From: JBCDJI01 sp964351865
GTDB taxonomy: Bacteria; Verrucomicrobiota; Verrucomicrobiia; Methylacidiphilales; JBCBYL01
Direction: 5' to 3'
Assembly: GCA_964351865.1 (NCBI GenBank)
Contig: CAYGPJ010000018.1
Location: forward strand, 11,216 to 75,215
DNA length: 64,000 bases
Below are positions 9,419-18,110 of the stretch, piece after piece (within the stretch, counting starts at the first letter, position 1; each line of letters starts with the position of its first letter). The translations under genes were made by a program, and so were the position numbers. The notes beneath the pieces are model-generated. The model ran no database searches, was not told where the DNA came from, and saw only the letters and a list, made by a program, of their open reading frames with translations.

Positions 9419-10408
9419 ATGGATCCGCTTTTCATAGGTATTATTGCAGCTGTGGTACTCTTCTTTGTAGTGAGTGCCTCTGCGCTTGCGTCACTGGTTT
9501 ATAAGAAAGAGGATAACTCGGTTAAGAGTCGCGTGATTAAAATGCGGGAGGTGGCCGAAGAATTAAAAGGCGAACTGCAGCCGAGTCCGGAAGATAAGCC
9601 AAAAGTTTCTTTGCTGGGTAAAGTAGATTTAAGACCCGCACTCGGTAAATTTGTAGGGGATAGCTATTTTACCAAACTCGAATATGATCTGGCACGTGCA
9701 GACATTCCCATGCGTGTCTCAGAGTTTATTATATTCAGGCTTATCATAGTAGCTCTCATTGGGCTGGGTGTCTTTATCCTCAAACAAAATATACTCTTAG
9801 CACTGGGCGTGGCAGCACCGTTTCTGGTGCTGCATATCCCTATTATTTCTTTGATGCAAGGTATGAGAGTCAAGAAATTCACTAATCAATTAGCTGACTT
9901 TCTGACACTTATCGTAAATTCACTACGAGCAGGCCAGACCTTTATTCAGGGTTGTAGTATCGCCGTTGGTGAGTCTCCTGATCCGGTTGCAGCTGAATTC
10001 AAGCAGGTGATCAAAGAGGTCAACCTAGGCATGCCGGAAGCCGAGTCGATGGAAAATATGCTGTTGAGGGTGCCTGCCGAAGATTTAAAAATCGTGGTCA
10101 GTGCTTACCTTATTCAGAGAAAGGTCGGGGGGAATCTAGCTGAAATTTTTGATACAACCTCTGCGACAATTCGTGAGCGAATCAAGATACAAGGAAAGAT
10201 TAATGCTCTGACTACACAGGGTAAGCTGTCTGGTATCCTGGTTGGAATTCTGCCGTTCTTGCTAGGTATTGTGTTAACCCTAATCAATCCGGAATATATG
10301 GGCCCTCTTACGAGCACCATTCCCGGTTATATCGCGGTCGGCCTGGGTTTGGTATTTCAAATTATCGGGTTTACTGTCATTTGGAAAATCGTGAGTATCG
10401 ATATTTAA
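9419..10408 (+). CDS. tadB: TadB-like inner-membrane platform protein (T2SSF domain)
   Basis: Polytopic inner-membrane platform protein of the Tad machine. It has an N-terminal membrane segment, a cytoplasmic linker, a pair of helices around residues 100-140, a type II secretion F domain (NQLADFLTLIVNSLRAGQTFIQG through RIKIQGKINALTTQGKLSG) and two C-terminal helices. The sequence GQTFIQGCSIAVGE is the usual start of the cytoplasmic helical domain. At 329 residues it matches TadB. It is followed closely by the paralogous tadC. Confidence 0.9.
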   Translation: MDPLFIGIIAAVVLFFVVSASALASLVYKKEDNSVKSRVIKMREVAEELKGELQPSPEDKPKVSLLGKVDLRPALGKFVGDSYFTKLEYDLARADIPMRVSEFIIFRLIIVALIGLGVFILKQNILLALGVAAPFLVLHIPIISLMQGMRVKKFTNQLADFLTLIVNSLRAGQTFIQGCSIAVGESPDPVAAEFKQVIKEVNLGMPEAESMENMLLRVPAEDLKIVVSAYLIQRKVGGNLAEIFDTTSATIRERIKIQGKINALTTQGKLSGILVGILPFLLGIVLTLINPEYMGPLTSTIPGYIAVGLGLVFQIIGFTVIWKIVSIDI

Positions 10409-10423
10409 GTCTGGTATATCACT

Positions 10424-11374
10424 ATGTTTTTATTCATCGGAATCTGCATCTGCTTAATCGCCACATTCTTGTGTGTCGCGTTTGCATTCAAAACGGTCGG
10501 AGCACCGAAAAAAACCAGTTTGGCTGATCGATTGAAAACTATTTCGAATGACAGCAAAGAAGAATTAGGGGTACGTGATCACGATAAGATGAATCAAAGC
10601 CTGATGGAACGCACAATCCTGCCATTAGCTTCCAAGTATTCCAGCAAGTTTGTTGCGATAACTCCGGCTAAAATGATCTCAAATGCCGATGTAAAACTCG
10701 CGCAGGCCGGAATGCAGTCATCGATAACGGGATTACAATTAGTGACTATTTCATGGATTCTGGTGGTGGCTATTCCTTTGCTGCTGGGACTTCTCTTTTT
10801 ACCTCATCTGGCTCAAGGCACCGTCAGTCTCGGGCTGTATATTGCCATTTTACTAGGGGCAGCCGCATTAGGTTACCGTCTGCCAATCGGGATCGTTTCA
10901 GGCAAAGCGAATCGGCGGAAATTTGAAATTCAACGCGCACTACCGTTCTCATTTGATTTGGTGAGTATTGCGGTATCTGCCGGGATGTCCTTTGATGGTG
11001 CAATGCAAATGGTAGCGGAAAGAACGAAAGGGGCATTGTCTGAAGAATTCAAGCGAACGCTCCGCGAGATTAACCTGGGGATATCCAGAGAAAAGGCGCT
11101 GACCAATTTATCTGCTCGCACGGGGGTGGACGATCTCCGAACCTTCATCACTGCGATTAACTTCATCAGTAAGCTGGGTGGTAATTTGACGACCGTGATT
11201 TCAGTTCAGACTGAAGCATTACGTGTCAAGCGTCAGCAGCGTGCTGAAGAAAAAGCCAACCAGGCTCCTGTAAAAATCATGATCCCACTGGTACTGTTTA
11301 TCCTGCCTTGTGTGTTTATTGTGATTTTGGGTCCTGCGATTGTTTCTCTGATCATTAATCCTCCCGGATTTTAA
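10424..11374 (+). CDS. tadC: TadC-like inner-membrane platform protein (T2SSF domain)
   Basis: Second platform protein, paralogous to tadB. An N-terminal helix (FLFIGICICLIATFLCVAFAF) is followed by two central helices, a T2SSF domain (IQRALPFSFDLVSIAVSAGMS, SREKALTNLSARTGVDDLRTF, ISVQTEALRVKRQQRAEEKA) and a final helix (MIPLVLFILPCVFIVILGPA). It ends the first forward block of the Tad locus. Its last 20 bases overlap convergently with the reverse-strand response regulator at 11355. Confidence 0.9.
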   Translation: MFLFIGICICLIATFLCVAFAFKTVGAPKKTSLADRLKTISNDSKEELGVRDHDKMNQSLMERTILPLASKYSSKFVAITPAKMISNADVKLAQAGMQSSITGLQLVTISWILVVAIPLLLGLLFLPHLAQGTVSLGLYIAILLGAAALGYRLPIGIVSGKANRRKFEIQRALPFSFDLVSIAVSAGMSFDGAMQMVAERTKGALSEEFKRTLREINLGISREKALTNLSARTGVDDLRTFITAINFISKLGGNLTTVISVQTEALRVKRQQRAEEKANQAPVKIMIPLVLFILPCVFIVILGPAIVSLIINPPGF

Positions 11375-12014
11375 GATTCTTAGTAAAAATAACCGCCAGT
11401 TGTGATCTGCGTGAAATATTCAATTTTGAATATATTTGTGTCAGGTAATTTTTGACCGTTTGTTCACTTAAATCTAAACGATCAGCAATCTCTTTGTTAA
11501 TCAGGCCTTCGCAAACCAAGGCTGAGATTTTAATTTCTTGGGGTGATAAGGTATTTTCAAAGGAGTCTGCAATCCTTGGGGTATTTTGAGACAGTTCAAG
11601 TAAATCTGAGAGTTTGATCGCCTGATCTGAGGGCATGGCCGTTCCCCCGCTGGCAACGAGCCGTATGTTGTCACATAGTTGATCAGTATCCAGCTCCTTA
11701 AGTAAGTAACCATTCACCCCTGATTGTATCGCCTTAAGCACCATATCTGTTTCCATGAAAGAAGTTAAAATGATAATCAGCAACTTAGGGTGGTGTTGTT
11801 TTATAAGAGCACAGGAATCAATACCCGATTGGCCATTAAGTCTGTTATCTAGAATGAGAATCTCTGCATGGGACATCTCTTTACTATTCAGTGCATCTTC
11901 CACAGAGGTTGCTATGCCCGAAACTGAGATATCCGGAGTGTTGTTCAAGACGGCCTTCAAGCCTTCCAGCACCATAATGTGGTCATCTATCAAAAATACG
12001 GAAATATTTTTCAT
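11355..12014 (-). CDS. NarL/FixJ-family response regulator
   Basis: A 219-residue DNA-binding response regulator. The receiver domain has the acidic pair Asp10-Asp11, phosphoacceptor Asp56 (ILILDNRLNGQSG) and a C-terminal Lys in NGYLLKELD. The LuxR-type helix-turn-helix is at the end (LSPQEIKISALVCEGLINKEIADRLDLSEQTVKNYLTQIYSKL, cited in parts). It overlaps by 4 bases with the upstream sensor kinase, so the two form one transcript. The location inside the Tad cluster suggests control of pilus genes, which is inference from context only. Confidence 0.93.
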   Translation of the reverse strand: MKNISVFLIDDHIMVLEGLKAVLNNTPDISVSGIATSVEDALNSKEMSHAEILILDNRLNGQSGIDSCALIKQHHPKLLIIILTSFMETDMVLKAIQSGVNGYLLKELDTDQLCDNIRLVASGGTAMPSDQAIKLSDLLELSQNTPRIADSFENTLSPQEIKISALVCEGLINKEIADRLDLSEQTVKNYLTQIYSKLNISRRSQLAVIFTKNLKIRED

Positions 12015-13537
12015 GATTTACTGATGGGTCGATTATTTGTAAAAACTGCATGTATTTCAAAACCATTTGTTGCGCTCGAAATGATCTTGATGGTCCCACT
12101 TTGATTGGCGACACGTTTTTTCATGTTGGCAATTCCATGTCCGATCTCGATAGCGGCGGGGTCGCAACCGCTGCCATCGTCGGTGATGCTAAGGCTGACT
12201 CGTTTGTTCTCAATGGTTATCTGAATGTCTATTCGAGTTGCGGCACCGTGCCTTATGGAGTTACTGATCGCCTCAGTGCACATTGCGACAATATCATGTC
12301 CTAGCGATATGCCTATAGTTTCAAGTCCATTTTCCGAGAGATTCAGATTTACCGCAGCAGATGAAAGTTTATTCATTCGCTGCGTCAATTGAATCAGTTT
12401 TTCTTTGAGAGGATAGACCTGCTCGGTCGGAGTTTCGTTTCTTTCCAGGTAACTCCTGAGTTGCTGGATGACAGAGTTAACCATTTCTTTGGATTGAAAC
12501 AATTCGGTCTGAATATTATGACCACCGTACTGTTTGTGTGCCAAATGCCGCATTTGCAGATCAATGTGTAGTCCTAAGGCAAAAAGTGTCTGAATGATTT
12601 CGTCGTGGAGATCCCGGTACAGTACTTCGCGATCAGCCAGCAAAGTTTCCAGTTGGTGTTCGCGTGTTTTAAGTGAACTTTCAGCAATATCTCGTAGCTC
12701 AATCTCTTGTTCCAGGTCAGATTTTTGAATAAAGAAATAATTTACCAGTTTGGCCAATTCACTGATCTCTCCCGTGCTGTTCTGAATGCTAGCTAGTTCT
12801 TCCGGTTTTTTGGCGTGTATCGCATTAAGTATTTTCTGGATCGGTCTGATCGTCCAGGTATAGAGCAGGCTGACGGTCGCCAGAAAACTCATACTTAATA
12901 TGAAAAATGTAAGTCGAACATAAGGACCGGTTGATTGCACACTGTTGGAACCGGTTGTTTTGCTGTAGATTCTAGCTATGGGTTTACCTTTTTGATCCGA
13001 CAATTTTTGTTCAAATTCCCGCGACGCTATTTTTTCTGGTTGGCTCAGAGTCGAATCGATTTCAAGTTCCAGCTGTAAAAGGCGAGAATATTTTTGAATT
13101 CTGTGCTCATTGATTATTAAACCTAAGGTATGCCCCAAATCAGATACGTCGTCCAAGACAGGCCAAAGAATAAGGTGGTTATTTCTGCGGGAAAAAAAAT
13201 ATTTTTGATTATTCTGGTGAGCAGTTCTGAGGTGATTTATTTCTGTATCTGTGGGCGAGACGTAGTGGGTTTGAGATGAATGAGTCTGTTCGCTATAGCT
13301 ATCTTCACTGGTGTGTTGTTTCCATTTGATAATGTTGATCAGATTAAGCTCATCACTAATCACCTGTTCCCATGCTTTTTGTAACACGCTGGCACGCCGG
13401 TTCTTCTCAGCGTTGTTCGTGATGTAAGTAAATATTTCGATGGGGAAGACCAGTAAAATCAGGAACAGATTGAATAAAACCAGAATTAAAATAAAACGGA
13501 CTTGGGTTCTGGCTTTGATCCATTTCAAAGGTTTCAC
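12011..13537 (-). CDS. NarX-type sensor histidine kinase
   Basis: A 508-residue membrane sensor. One membrane helix lies at about residues 15-40 and a second at about 205-228 (FFILSMSFLATVSLLYTW). About 165 extracytoplasmic residues without a recognised sensor domain lie between them. A HAMP-like segment (WTIRPIQKILNAI) follows, then a HisKA_3 dimerisation domain with phospho-acceptor His311 in YRDLHDEIIQTLFALGLHID. The HATPase_c domain has CTEAISNSIRHGAA and the G box ITDDGSGCDP, with GHGIANMKKRV. It is transcribed away from the TadE genes at 13680 and toward its cognate regulator. Confidence 0.93.
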   Translation of the reverse strand: MKPLKWIKARTQVRFILILVLFNLFLILLVFPIEIFTYITNNAEKNRRASVLQKAWEQVISDELNLINIIKWKQHTSEDSYSEQTHSSQTHYVSPTDTEINHLRTAHQNNQKYFFSRRNNHLILWPVLDDVSDLGHTLGLIINEHRIQKYSRLLQLELEIDSTLSQPEKIASREFEQKLSDQKGKPIARIYSKTTGSNSVQSTGPYVRLTFFILSMSFLATVSLLYTWTIRPIQKILNAIHAKKPEELASIQNSTGEISELAKLVNYFFIQKSDLEQEIELRDIAESSLKTREHQLETLLADREVLYRDLHDEIIQTLFALGLHIDLQMRHLAHKQYGGHNIQTELFQSKEMVNSVIQQLRSYLERNETPTEQVYPLKEKLIQLTQRMNKLSSAAVNLNLSENGLETIGISLGHDIVAMCTEAISNSIRHGAATRIDIQITIENKRVSLSITDDGSGCDPAAIEIGHGIANMKKRVANQSGTIKIISSATNGFEIHAVFTNNRPISKS

Positions 13538-13679
13538 GATGTTAATTTATGGCTTTTATCATGGATGATAAAGGTAATTAGTCATTGCTCACTAAGCAGG
13601 ACTTTAGTCCTATCCCTGTCAGGACTAAAGACTTCCTAAAGTCGCTTGTTAATTTGCGAGAAATCGGCAAATTAAAATT

Positions 13680-14174
13680 ATGCAACACCTCCAAAAATCT
13701 GAATTTTTCAGCAGAACCCGTCGCAAAACTCTTGGACAGTCTGCAGTAGAATTTGCATTGGTGGTTCCTCTCTTTTTGTTCCTACTGTTCGGAATGATAG
13801 ATTATGCCCGATACTACTTAGTCGAACAAACCATGTCACATACCCTCAGGAAGGCAGCGCGTTTTGCTTCGACCGGTAAGACCATGGAGGATCCTGATAA
13901 TTCCGGTACGCAACTATCCAGAAGAGACTCCATCATCCTTTTTGCGAGAGAAAGTAAGCCTGGTAATATTTCATTAAAAACGACGACTAATAATTCACAA
14001 GATGACAGTGCTGATAATTTTAAGTTGGATCCCTATGATGGAGGTGATGGCGGGGAGTTTTTGACGCTGACGATTGAACAGGATTTTAAGTTCATCACGC
14101 CTTTTGTATCTGAAAATTTCTTTGGAGGGAAAATTAAAGCCAAAATACGAGTCGTTAACGAAAGGTTTAACTAA
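13680..14174 (+). CDS. TadE-like pseudopilin
   Basis: A 164-residue protein with a TadE N-terminus: a short basic leader, then GQSAVEFALVVPLFLFLLFGMIDYARYYLV with the conserved Glu of the type IV pilin-like helix (cited in part). The remainder is a small periplasmic domain. TadE/TadF pseudopilins are minor Tad components processed by a prepilin peptidase. It starts the second forward block of the Tad locus, 143 bases from the divergent sensor kinase, so a promoter for each direction probably lies between 13538 and 13679. Confidence 0.82.
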   Translation: MQHLQKSEFFSRTRRKTLGQSAVEFALVVPLFLFLLFGMIDYARYYLVEQTMSHTLRKAARFASTGKTMEDPDNSGTQLSRRDSIILFARESKPGNISLKTTTNNSQDDSADNFKLDPYDGGDGGEFLTLTIEQDFKFITPFVSENFFGGKIKAKIRVVNERFN

Positions 14175-14181
14175 ATTTACT

Positions 14182-14736
14182 ATGAAATCGATAGGACATT
14201 TTCGCTCGAAATCCACGGGCCAGGCGACTGTTGAGTTTGCCGCGTGCCTGGTGGTCATGGTTATTTTTGTTTATGGCTTGGTGCAGTTTTCCCACATGGT
14301 ATCCATTTGGACTCGACTAGCCGCTGTGGCAAGAGAGGGGGGAAGGAGTCATGTTTCGTTGAATTATGGCCCGACAGAATCTCCAACCGAGGTGTTCACG
14401 ATTATGGAAGATATGGTCCGACCCGGGAAAATAGACCAGAATGGTGCGATTTGTGTTAGCATAATCCGACGAGAAGGTAATGGCAGTTCGACAGACAAAA
14501 TGGTGGTCATTGGACAGCATTACAAACGAGCAGGCGGAGTGGCATTTACCAGCAGACTCGGAACGGTAGGCACTGAAGTGCCCGATTCTGTGGTTTCGAT
14601 TGAATTGGTCACCGTAGAGCAAACTGTTGTCGGGATTGAGGTTTTTTATGATTTTTCCAAGGATACCATTACGCCGATAGGTACTTTTCTGGACAATTCC
14701 GAATTATCTAAAGCATATGAGATCGCATTTTTCTAA
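14182..14736 (+). CDS. TadE-family protein
   Basis: Second small pseudopilin-like protein (184 residues from the ATG at 14182). After a basic leader it has GQATVEFAACLVVMVIFVYGLV, the TadE motif with Glu at position +5 of the helix. The frame is open further upstream to 14074 but that stretch overlaps the preceding gene in another frame and adds no domain. The ATG at 14182 directly precedes the leader. The soluble domain shows no recognised motif. It is followed by the VWA-containing TadG-like gene. Confidence 0.82.
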   Translation: MKSIGHFRSKSTGQATVEFAACLVVMVIFVYGLVQFSHMVSIWTRLAAVAREGGRSHVSLNYGPTESPTEVFTIMEDMVRPGKIDQNGAICVSIIRREGNGSSTDKMVVIGQHYKRAGGVAFTSRLGTVGTEVPDSVVSIELVTVEQTVVGIEVFYDFSKDTITPIGTFLDNSELSKAYEIAFF

Positions 14737-14755
14737 CCCCAAAAAAAGAAATACT

Positions 14756-17092
14756 ATGAAACCACTCAATCAAAGATTACGGCTCCTATCCGCAAAAACC
14801 AAAAGGGGGCAGATTGTTCTAATGTTAGCTATCTGTCTGCCGGTTATTATTGGCTTATGCGGCATGGGGATAGATCTTGGTATGGTCTATCTGGAGTCTG
14901 CGAGGTTGTCACGCGCTGTCGATGCTTCAGCAGTTCGTTTGGCCAAATATTATACCAGTGATTCGACCAAGTTCCGTACCCGGCTGATAAAGAGTATGGA
15001 TAGTAATTTGCAGGCTTTCCCAAACGTACTGCCCTCAGATTTCACAGGTGATGGTGCTACGCCTGAAACATTCACTGCCGAGAAAGGCGGGTTAAAGTTA
15101 AGTTATCGAGTGGATACGAATGCTTTTGCGACCGGAAGTAATTCAGCTTTTCCCCAGCCTTTGACCGCTAGTTCAACGTTCGATTCAGAGGATAATCCTG
15201 GACCGGATCGTGGTGGTTGGGCCATCAGTCCCACCGGTGCTTACGATGGTACTCCCTATGATACTGCAGTGCTTAGTTCCTCTTATGCCAATTTGGAAGT
15301 GGTCACGGTATACATTGAAGCGGAGATTGAACACGACACTTATTTTCTGCCGATTTTTTATGAACGAGCCGCTACCGTCACATTGACAGAAAGTGCCGAA
15401 GCAAAGAAATTTCCAGGAGTCACCATTCTGATATTGGATAATTCTCAATCCATGGACGAGAATAGTGACCCTAAAGCTTACATCAGCTTGCGCGATTCGG
15501 TAGATATATTTTTAGAGCAGTTTGATGAAACGAAAGACTTTATGGGAGCCGTCTATTTCTCCAACAAAGGTTGGATTTCTTACCCCGAGAAGGCGCCATT
15601 TGTTCCTAGATTAAATTGGGATCCCCGCATCAGCGAGTTAGTGCAAAACACTGGCAACTATGAAAACGGTTATACCATGAATCCGCAGACCCACGCGACG
15701 GAAGCGATGCGACTAGCATTTAACATGGTTGAAAATTTTCTAGCTGCCTTCGCTGAGGAAGACAGAATTAGTATTCCTGTGAATTATGTATTCTTTACAG
15801 ACGGGGGATTTACTTCGGTTCGCACGTTTGCTCGTGGACCAGGATTTGGCGGAACGTCAGGTTCTAGCATCGGTAGTGGTGACATTCACACCAAAACTAA
15901 AGTGCCCTGGTTCCACGGGGTTAAAGCGGTCAATTATCCGGCCAGTGGTATTGATGGTTTGATCTTGAAACCTTACAACAAAAATGGAAGCCGACGGGAT
16001 AGCACCGACTACGACTTGAAAGCACTGATTCAGGATCTTGATGTCGATCAGCTCGCAGGGATCAATGGGAATTTACACAGATGGAAAATGAATATTCATC
16101 AAAGCGGTAATAATAAAGTCAATACCAACTATAGCAAAGAACACAATATTCAGACGGGTACCGGACCCTACGAGGACGTCGAGTATGGAGGGCATTTTTG
16201 GGAATTGGGCTCCGATCCTTCGACAACGACCCCAGTGATGCTGCCTTACGATGATGATGAGGACAAAGATGAATCCCCCAATAAGGAGTACTGGGAATAT
16301 GCTGATAACGAAACGGATAAGAACAACGACATTTACCCGTTTAGTTTCCCGGCACGAATTAATACTGTATGCCAGAATTGGACAACCGATGCGAGTACCT
16401 CTACTGCTTCAGGCTCACCTTTTGCCGAATACTCGGGTCTGGCTCGCCCCTACTACTACCACAGGCACTCCACTAGTGCCAACACGTGGCCGGGACTACC
16501 CACCAGCCCACACTATAAAGGTAGAGATATTCCCAATGATGAACTGGAGTGGAATCGCGGCTTAGCGCTTTATCGCAATACTCATGGAGAACACAACTAC
16601 AGACGAAAAGGTAAGTACGATAAAGATCTCTATGGGGCATACCATTCATATTTAGACTCAAATACAAAAATATATGGCAATAGAACGATCCACACCCAAA
16701 TGCTCTACCCGGAATATCGCATGGGTAATGATTTAGATAAGTCAGACGACGCGGCACCTCGTAAATTCTGGTCATGGAAAAAGTACCAGTGGGTAGACCT
16801 GAATGGAAGTAGTAGTGATGAAGGGAAAATTGAGCAAGAAGCTGACTTTGTCATGGAAGCGCAATGTCTGATTGCGAGGGTCAAACATAACGCGACTATA
16901 TATACTATCATCCTCGGTAAGAGTAATACCGATCATGTTCACTATAATATGTCTAACATCAATCAGGCCGGTACAGCAGCGCTCTACTCTGATCAGAATA
17001 AAGGAGCGCTGTATGAGACGGATGATACCGACGCACTCAAGTCCATTTTCGCTGATGTTGCGGCTAAAATCGTCGTTCGAATCACGCAATAA
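14756..17092 (+). CDS. TadG-like protein with von Willebrand factor A domain
   Basis: A large pilus-associated protein, about 778 residues from the ATG at 14756. An upstream in-frame ATG at 14717 overlaps the previous gene and would add 13. It begins with the TadG/RsaA-type segment RGQIVLMLAICLPVIIGLCGMG. A VWA domain follows, starting GVTILILDNSQSMDENSD, with the MIDAS-like D-x-S-x-S. The second half carries long Gly/Tyr/Asn-rich stretches (about residues 380-700) and ends in SIFADVAAKIVVRIT. TadG proteins are thought to act at the cell surface or in the periplasm during Tad pilus anchoring. The MIDAS motif suggests metal-dependent adhesion, which is inference. Confidence 0.82.
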   Translation: MKPLNQRLRLLSAKTKRGQIVLMLAICLPVIIGLCGMGIDLGMVYLESARLSRAVDASAVRLAKYYTSDSTKFRTRLIKSMDSNLQAFPNVLPSDFTGDGATPETFTAEKGGLKLSYRVDTNAFATGSNSAFPQPLTASSTFDSEDNPGPDRGGWAISPTGAYDGTPYDTAVLSSSYANLEVVTVYIEAEIEHDTYFLPIFYERAATVTLTESAEAKKFPGVTILILDNSQSMDENSDPKAYISLRDSVDIFLEQFDETKDFMGAVYFSNKGWISYPEKAPFVPRLNWDPRISELVQNTGNYENGYTMNPQTHATEAMRLAFNMVENFLAAFAEEDRISIPVNYVFFTDGGFTSVRTFARGPGFGGTSGSSIGSGDIHTKTKVPWFHGVKAVNYPASGIDGLILKPYNKNGSRRDSTDYDLKALIQDLDVDQLAGINGNLHRWKMNIHQSGNNKVNTNYSKEHNIQTGTGPYEDVEYGGHFWELGSDPSTTTPVMLPYDDDEDKDESPNKEYWEYADNETDKNNDIYPFSFPARINTVCQNWTTDASTSTASGSPFAEYSGLARPYYYHRHSTSANTWPGLPTSPHYKGRDIPNDELEWNRGLALYRNTHGEHNYRRKGKYDKDLYGAYHSYLDSNTKIYGNRTIHTQMLYPEYRMGNDLDKSDDAAPRKFWSWKKYQWVDLNGSSSDEGKIEQEADFVMEAQCLIARVKHNATIYTIILGKSNTDHVHYNMSNINQAGTAALYSDQNKGALYETDDTDALKSIFADVAAKIVVRITQ

Positions 17093-17106
17093 TCTTAAAG
17101 GTCCTG

Positions 17107-17460
17107 GTGACTTCTTACCAAGTCAATGTAGCTGGACGGGTGCTTTTGAGCAAGTGCCTGTTCTCTACTAATGTTCTCTTTAGAATAAAAGGATTGCTTG
17201 GACGAGATATGCTGGCAGATGGCGAGGGGATTCTTTTACGACCTTGTAATCAGATTCACATGTTTTTTATGCGATTCCCGATAGATGTTATTTTTTTGGA
17301 TCGCGATTATAATATTATTCATATCAGCCATGAGATCAAACCCTGGCGGGTGTCGCGCATGGTAATGAAAGCAGGGAGTGCTTTGGAGTGTCAGGCCGGT
17401 TTGGCCGTTGCTGAAGGTTTGAGCGTAGGTCAGCAGCTTGAATTTATTGAAGCTGGCTAA
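17107..17460 (+). CDS. DUF192 family protein
   Basis: A 117-residue protein with the full DUF192 pattern: FRIKGLLGRDMLADGEGILLRP, HMFFMRFPIDVIFLDRDYNI and SALECQAGLAVAEGLSVGQ (quoted in parts). Function of the family is unknown. Members are often exported, but this one has no clear signal peptide. The start is a GTG 15 bases after the TadG-like gene, so it may ride on the end of the Tad transcript. Its last 17 bases overlap convergently with thiE. Confidence 0.85.
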   Translation: MTSYQVNVAGRVLLSKCLFSTNVLFRIKGLLGRDMLADGEGILLRPCNQIHMFFMRFPIDVIFLDRDYNIIHISHEIKPWRVSRMVMKAGSALECQAGLAVAEGLSVGQQLEFIEAG

Positions 17461-18067
17461 GGGCCGTTTCAGCATAGAAACGTGGGTCAGTAGCGGTTAA
17501 GAGCCCCGAGACGATGACAATTCGCTGACAGCCTGCCGCTGCCAGACGACTAATATTAGTTGTCTTGATGCCGCCGATACAAAAGGCGGGAACTTGAATC
17601 TGCCAATACATTTGTCTGATCTCCTCAGCTCCTATCGGAACATAATCCGGTTTGGTCGGGGTGCTGAAAATGGGGCCGAAACCGATGTAGTCAGCACCTT
17701 CCTGTTCGGCATCAATCGCCTGTTGCAGGCTGTGGGTGGATTTTCCGCAAATTTGAGACTCATTCAGAATTCCTCTAGCTTGGTCTAAAGACATGTCATC
17801 TTGTCCCAAGTGGCAGCCATCGACGTTTAATTCCCGAGCCAGTTCCGGATAGTCGTTTAAAATCAGGGGAACCCCGGATGCGCGGCAGGTGGTGAGAACC
17901 TCAGGAGTCCACGCCGATATCTCTGAGGTGGTGGCACCCTTGGCTCGAATCTGTAGCATGCCAACTCCGCCCTCAATTAGTTTCTGAGCCATTTCGGGCC
18001 ATTGCCTGGGATCCGAATAGCCGGTATCCAGTATACCATATAAACGGGTCAGAGATACAGCTGCCAT
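17444..18067 (-). CDS. thiE: thiamine-phosphate synthase
   Basis: Couples HMP-pyrophosphate and HET-phosphate to thiamine phosphate. Signatures of the TIM-barrel family are GVGMLQIRAKGAT, LILNDYPELARELNVDGCHLGQDD (pyrophosphate/Mg binding), CGKSTHSLQQA and DYIGFGPIFSTPTKPDY. The start chosen is the ATG at 18067, which puts the first strand at residue 10 as usual. An in-frame ATG at 18106, just 5 bases from the accC stop, would add 13 residues and allow coupling to accC. No TPP riboswitch is visible ahead of it. Confidence 0.93.
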   Translation of the reverse strand: MAAVSLTRLYGILDTGYSDPRQWPEMAQKLIEGGVGMLQIRAKGATTSEISAWTPEVLTTCRASGVPLILNDYPELARELNVDGCHLGQDDMSLDQARGILNESQICGKSTHSLQQAIDAEQEGADYIGFGPIFSTPTKPDYVPIGAEEIRQMYWQIQVPAFCIGGIKTTNISRLAAAGCQRIVIVSGLLTATDPRFYAETALSQLQ

Positions 18068-18110
18068 GGTTGACTCTTTATCGGGAGTCTTGGAGCAGTT
18101 GGACATAGCG

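Noticed and set aside
18067..18110. Possible TPP riboswitch ahead of thiE
   Set aside because: The gap to accC is under 50 bases, too short for a THI element, and no CTGAGA-type motif is seen.
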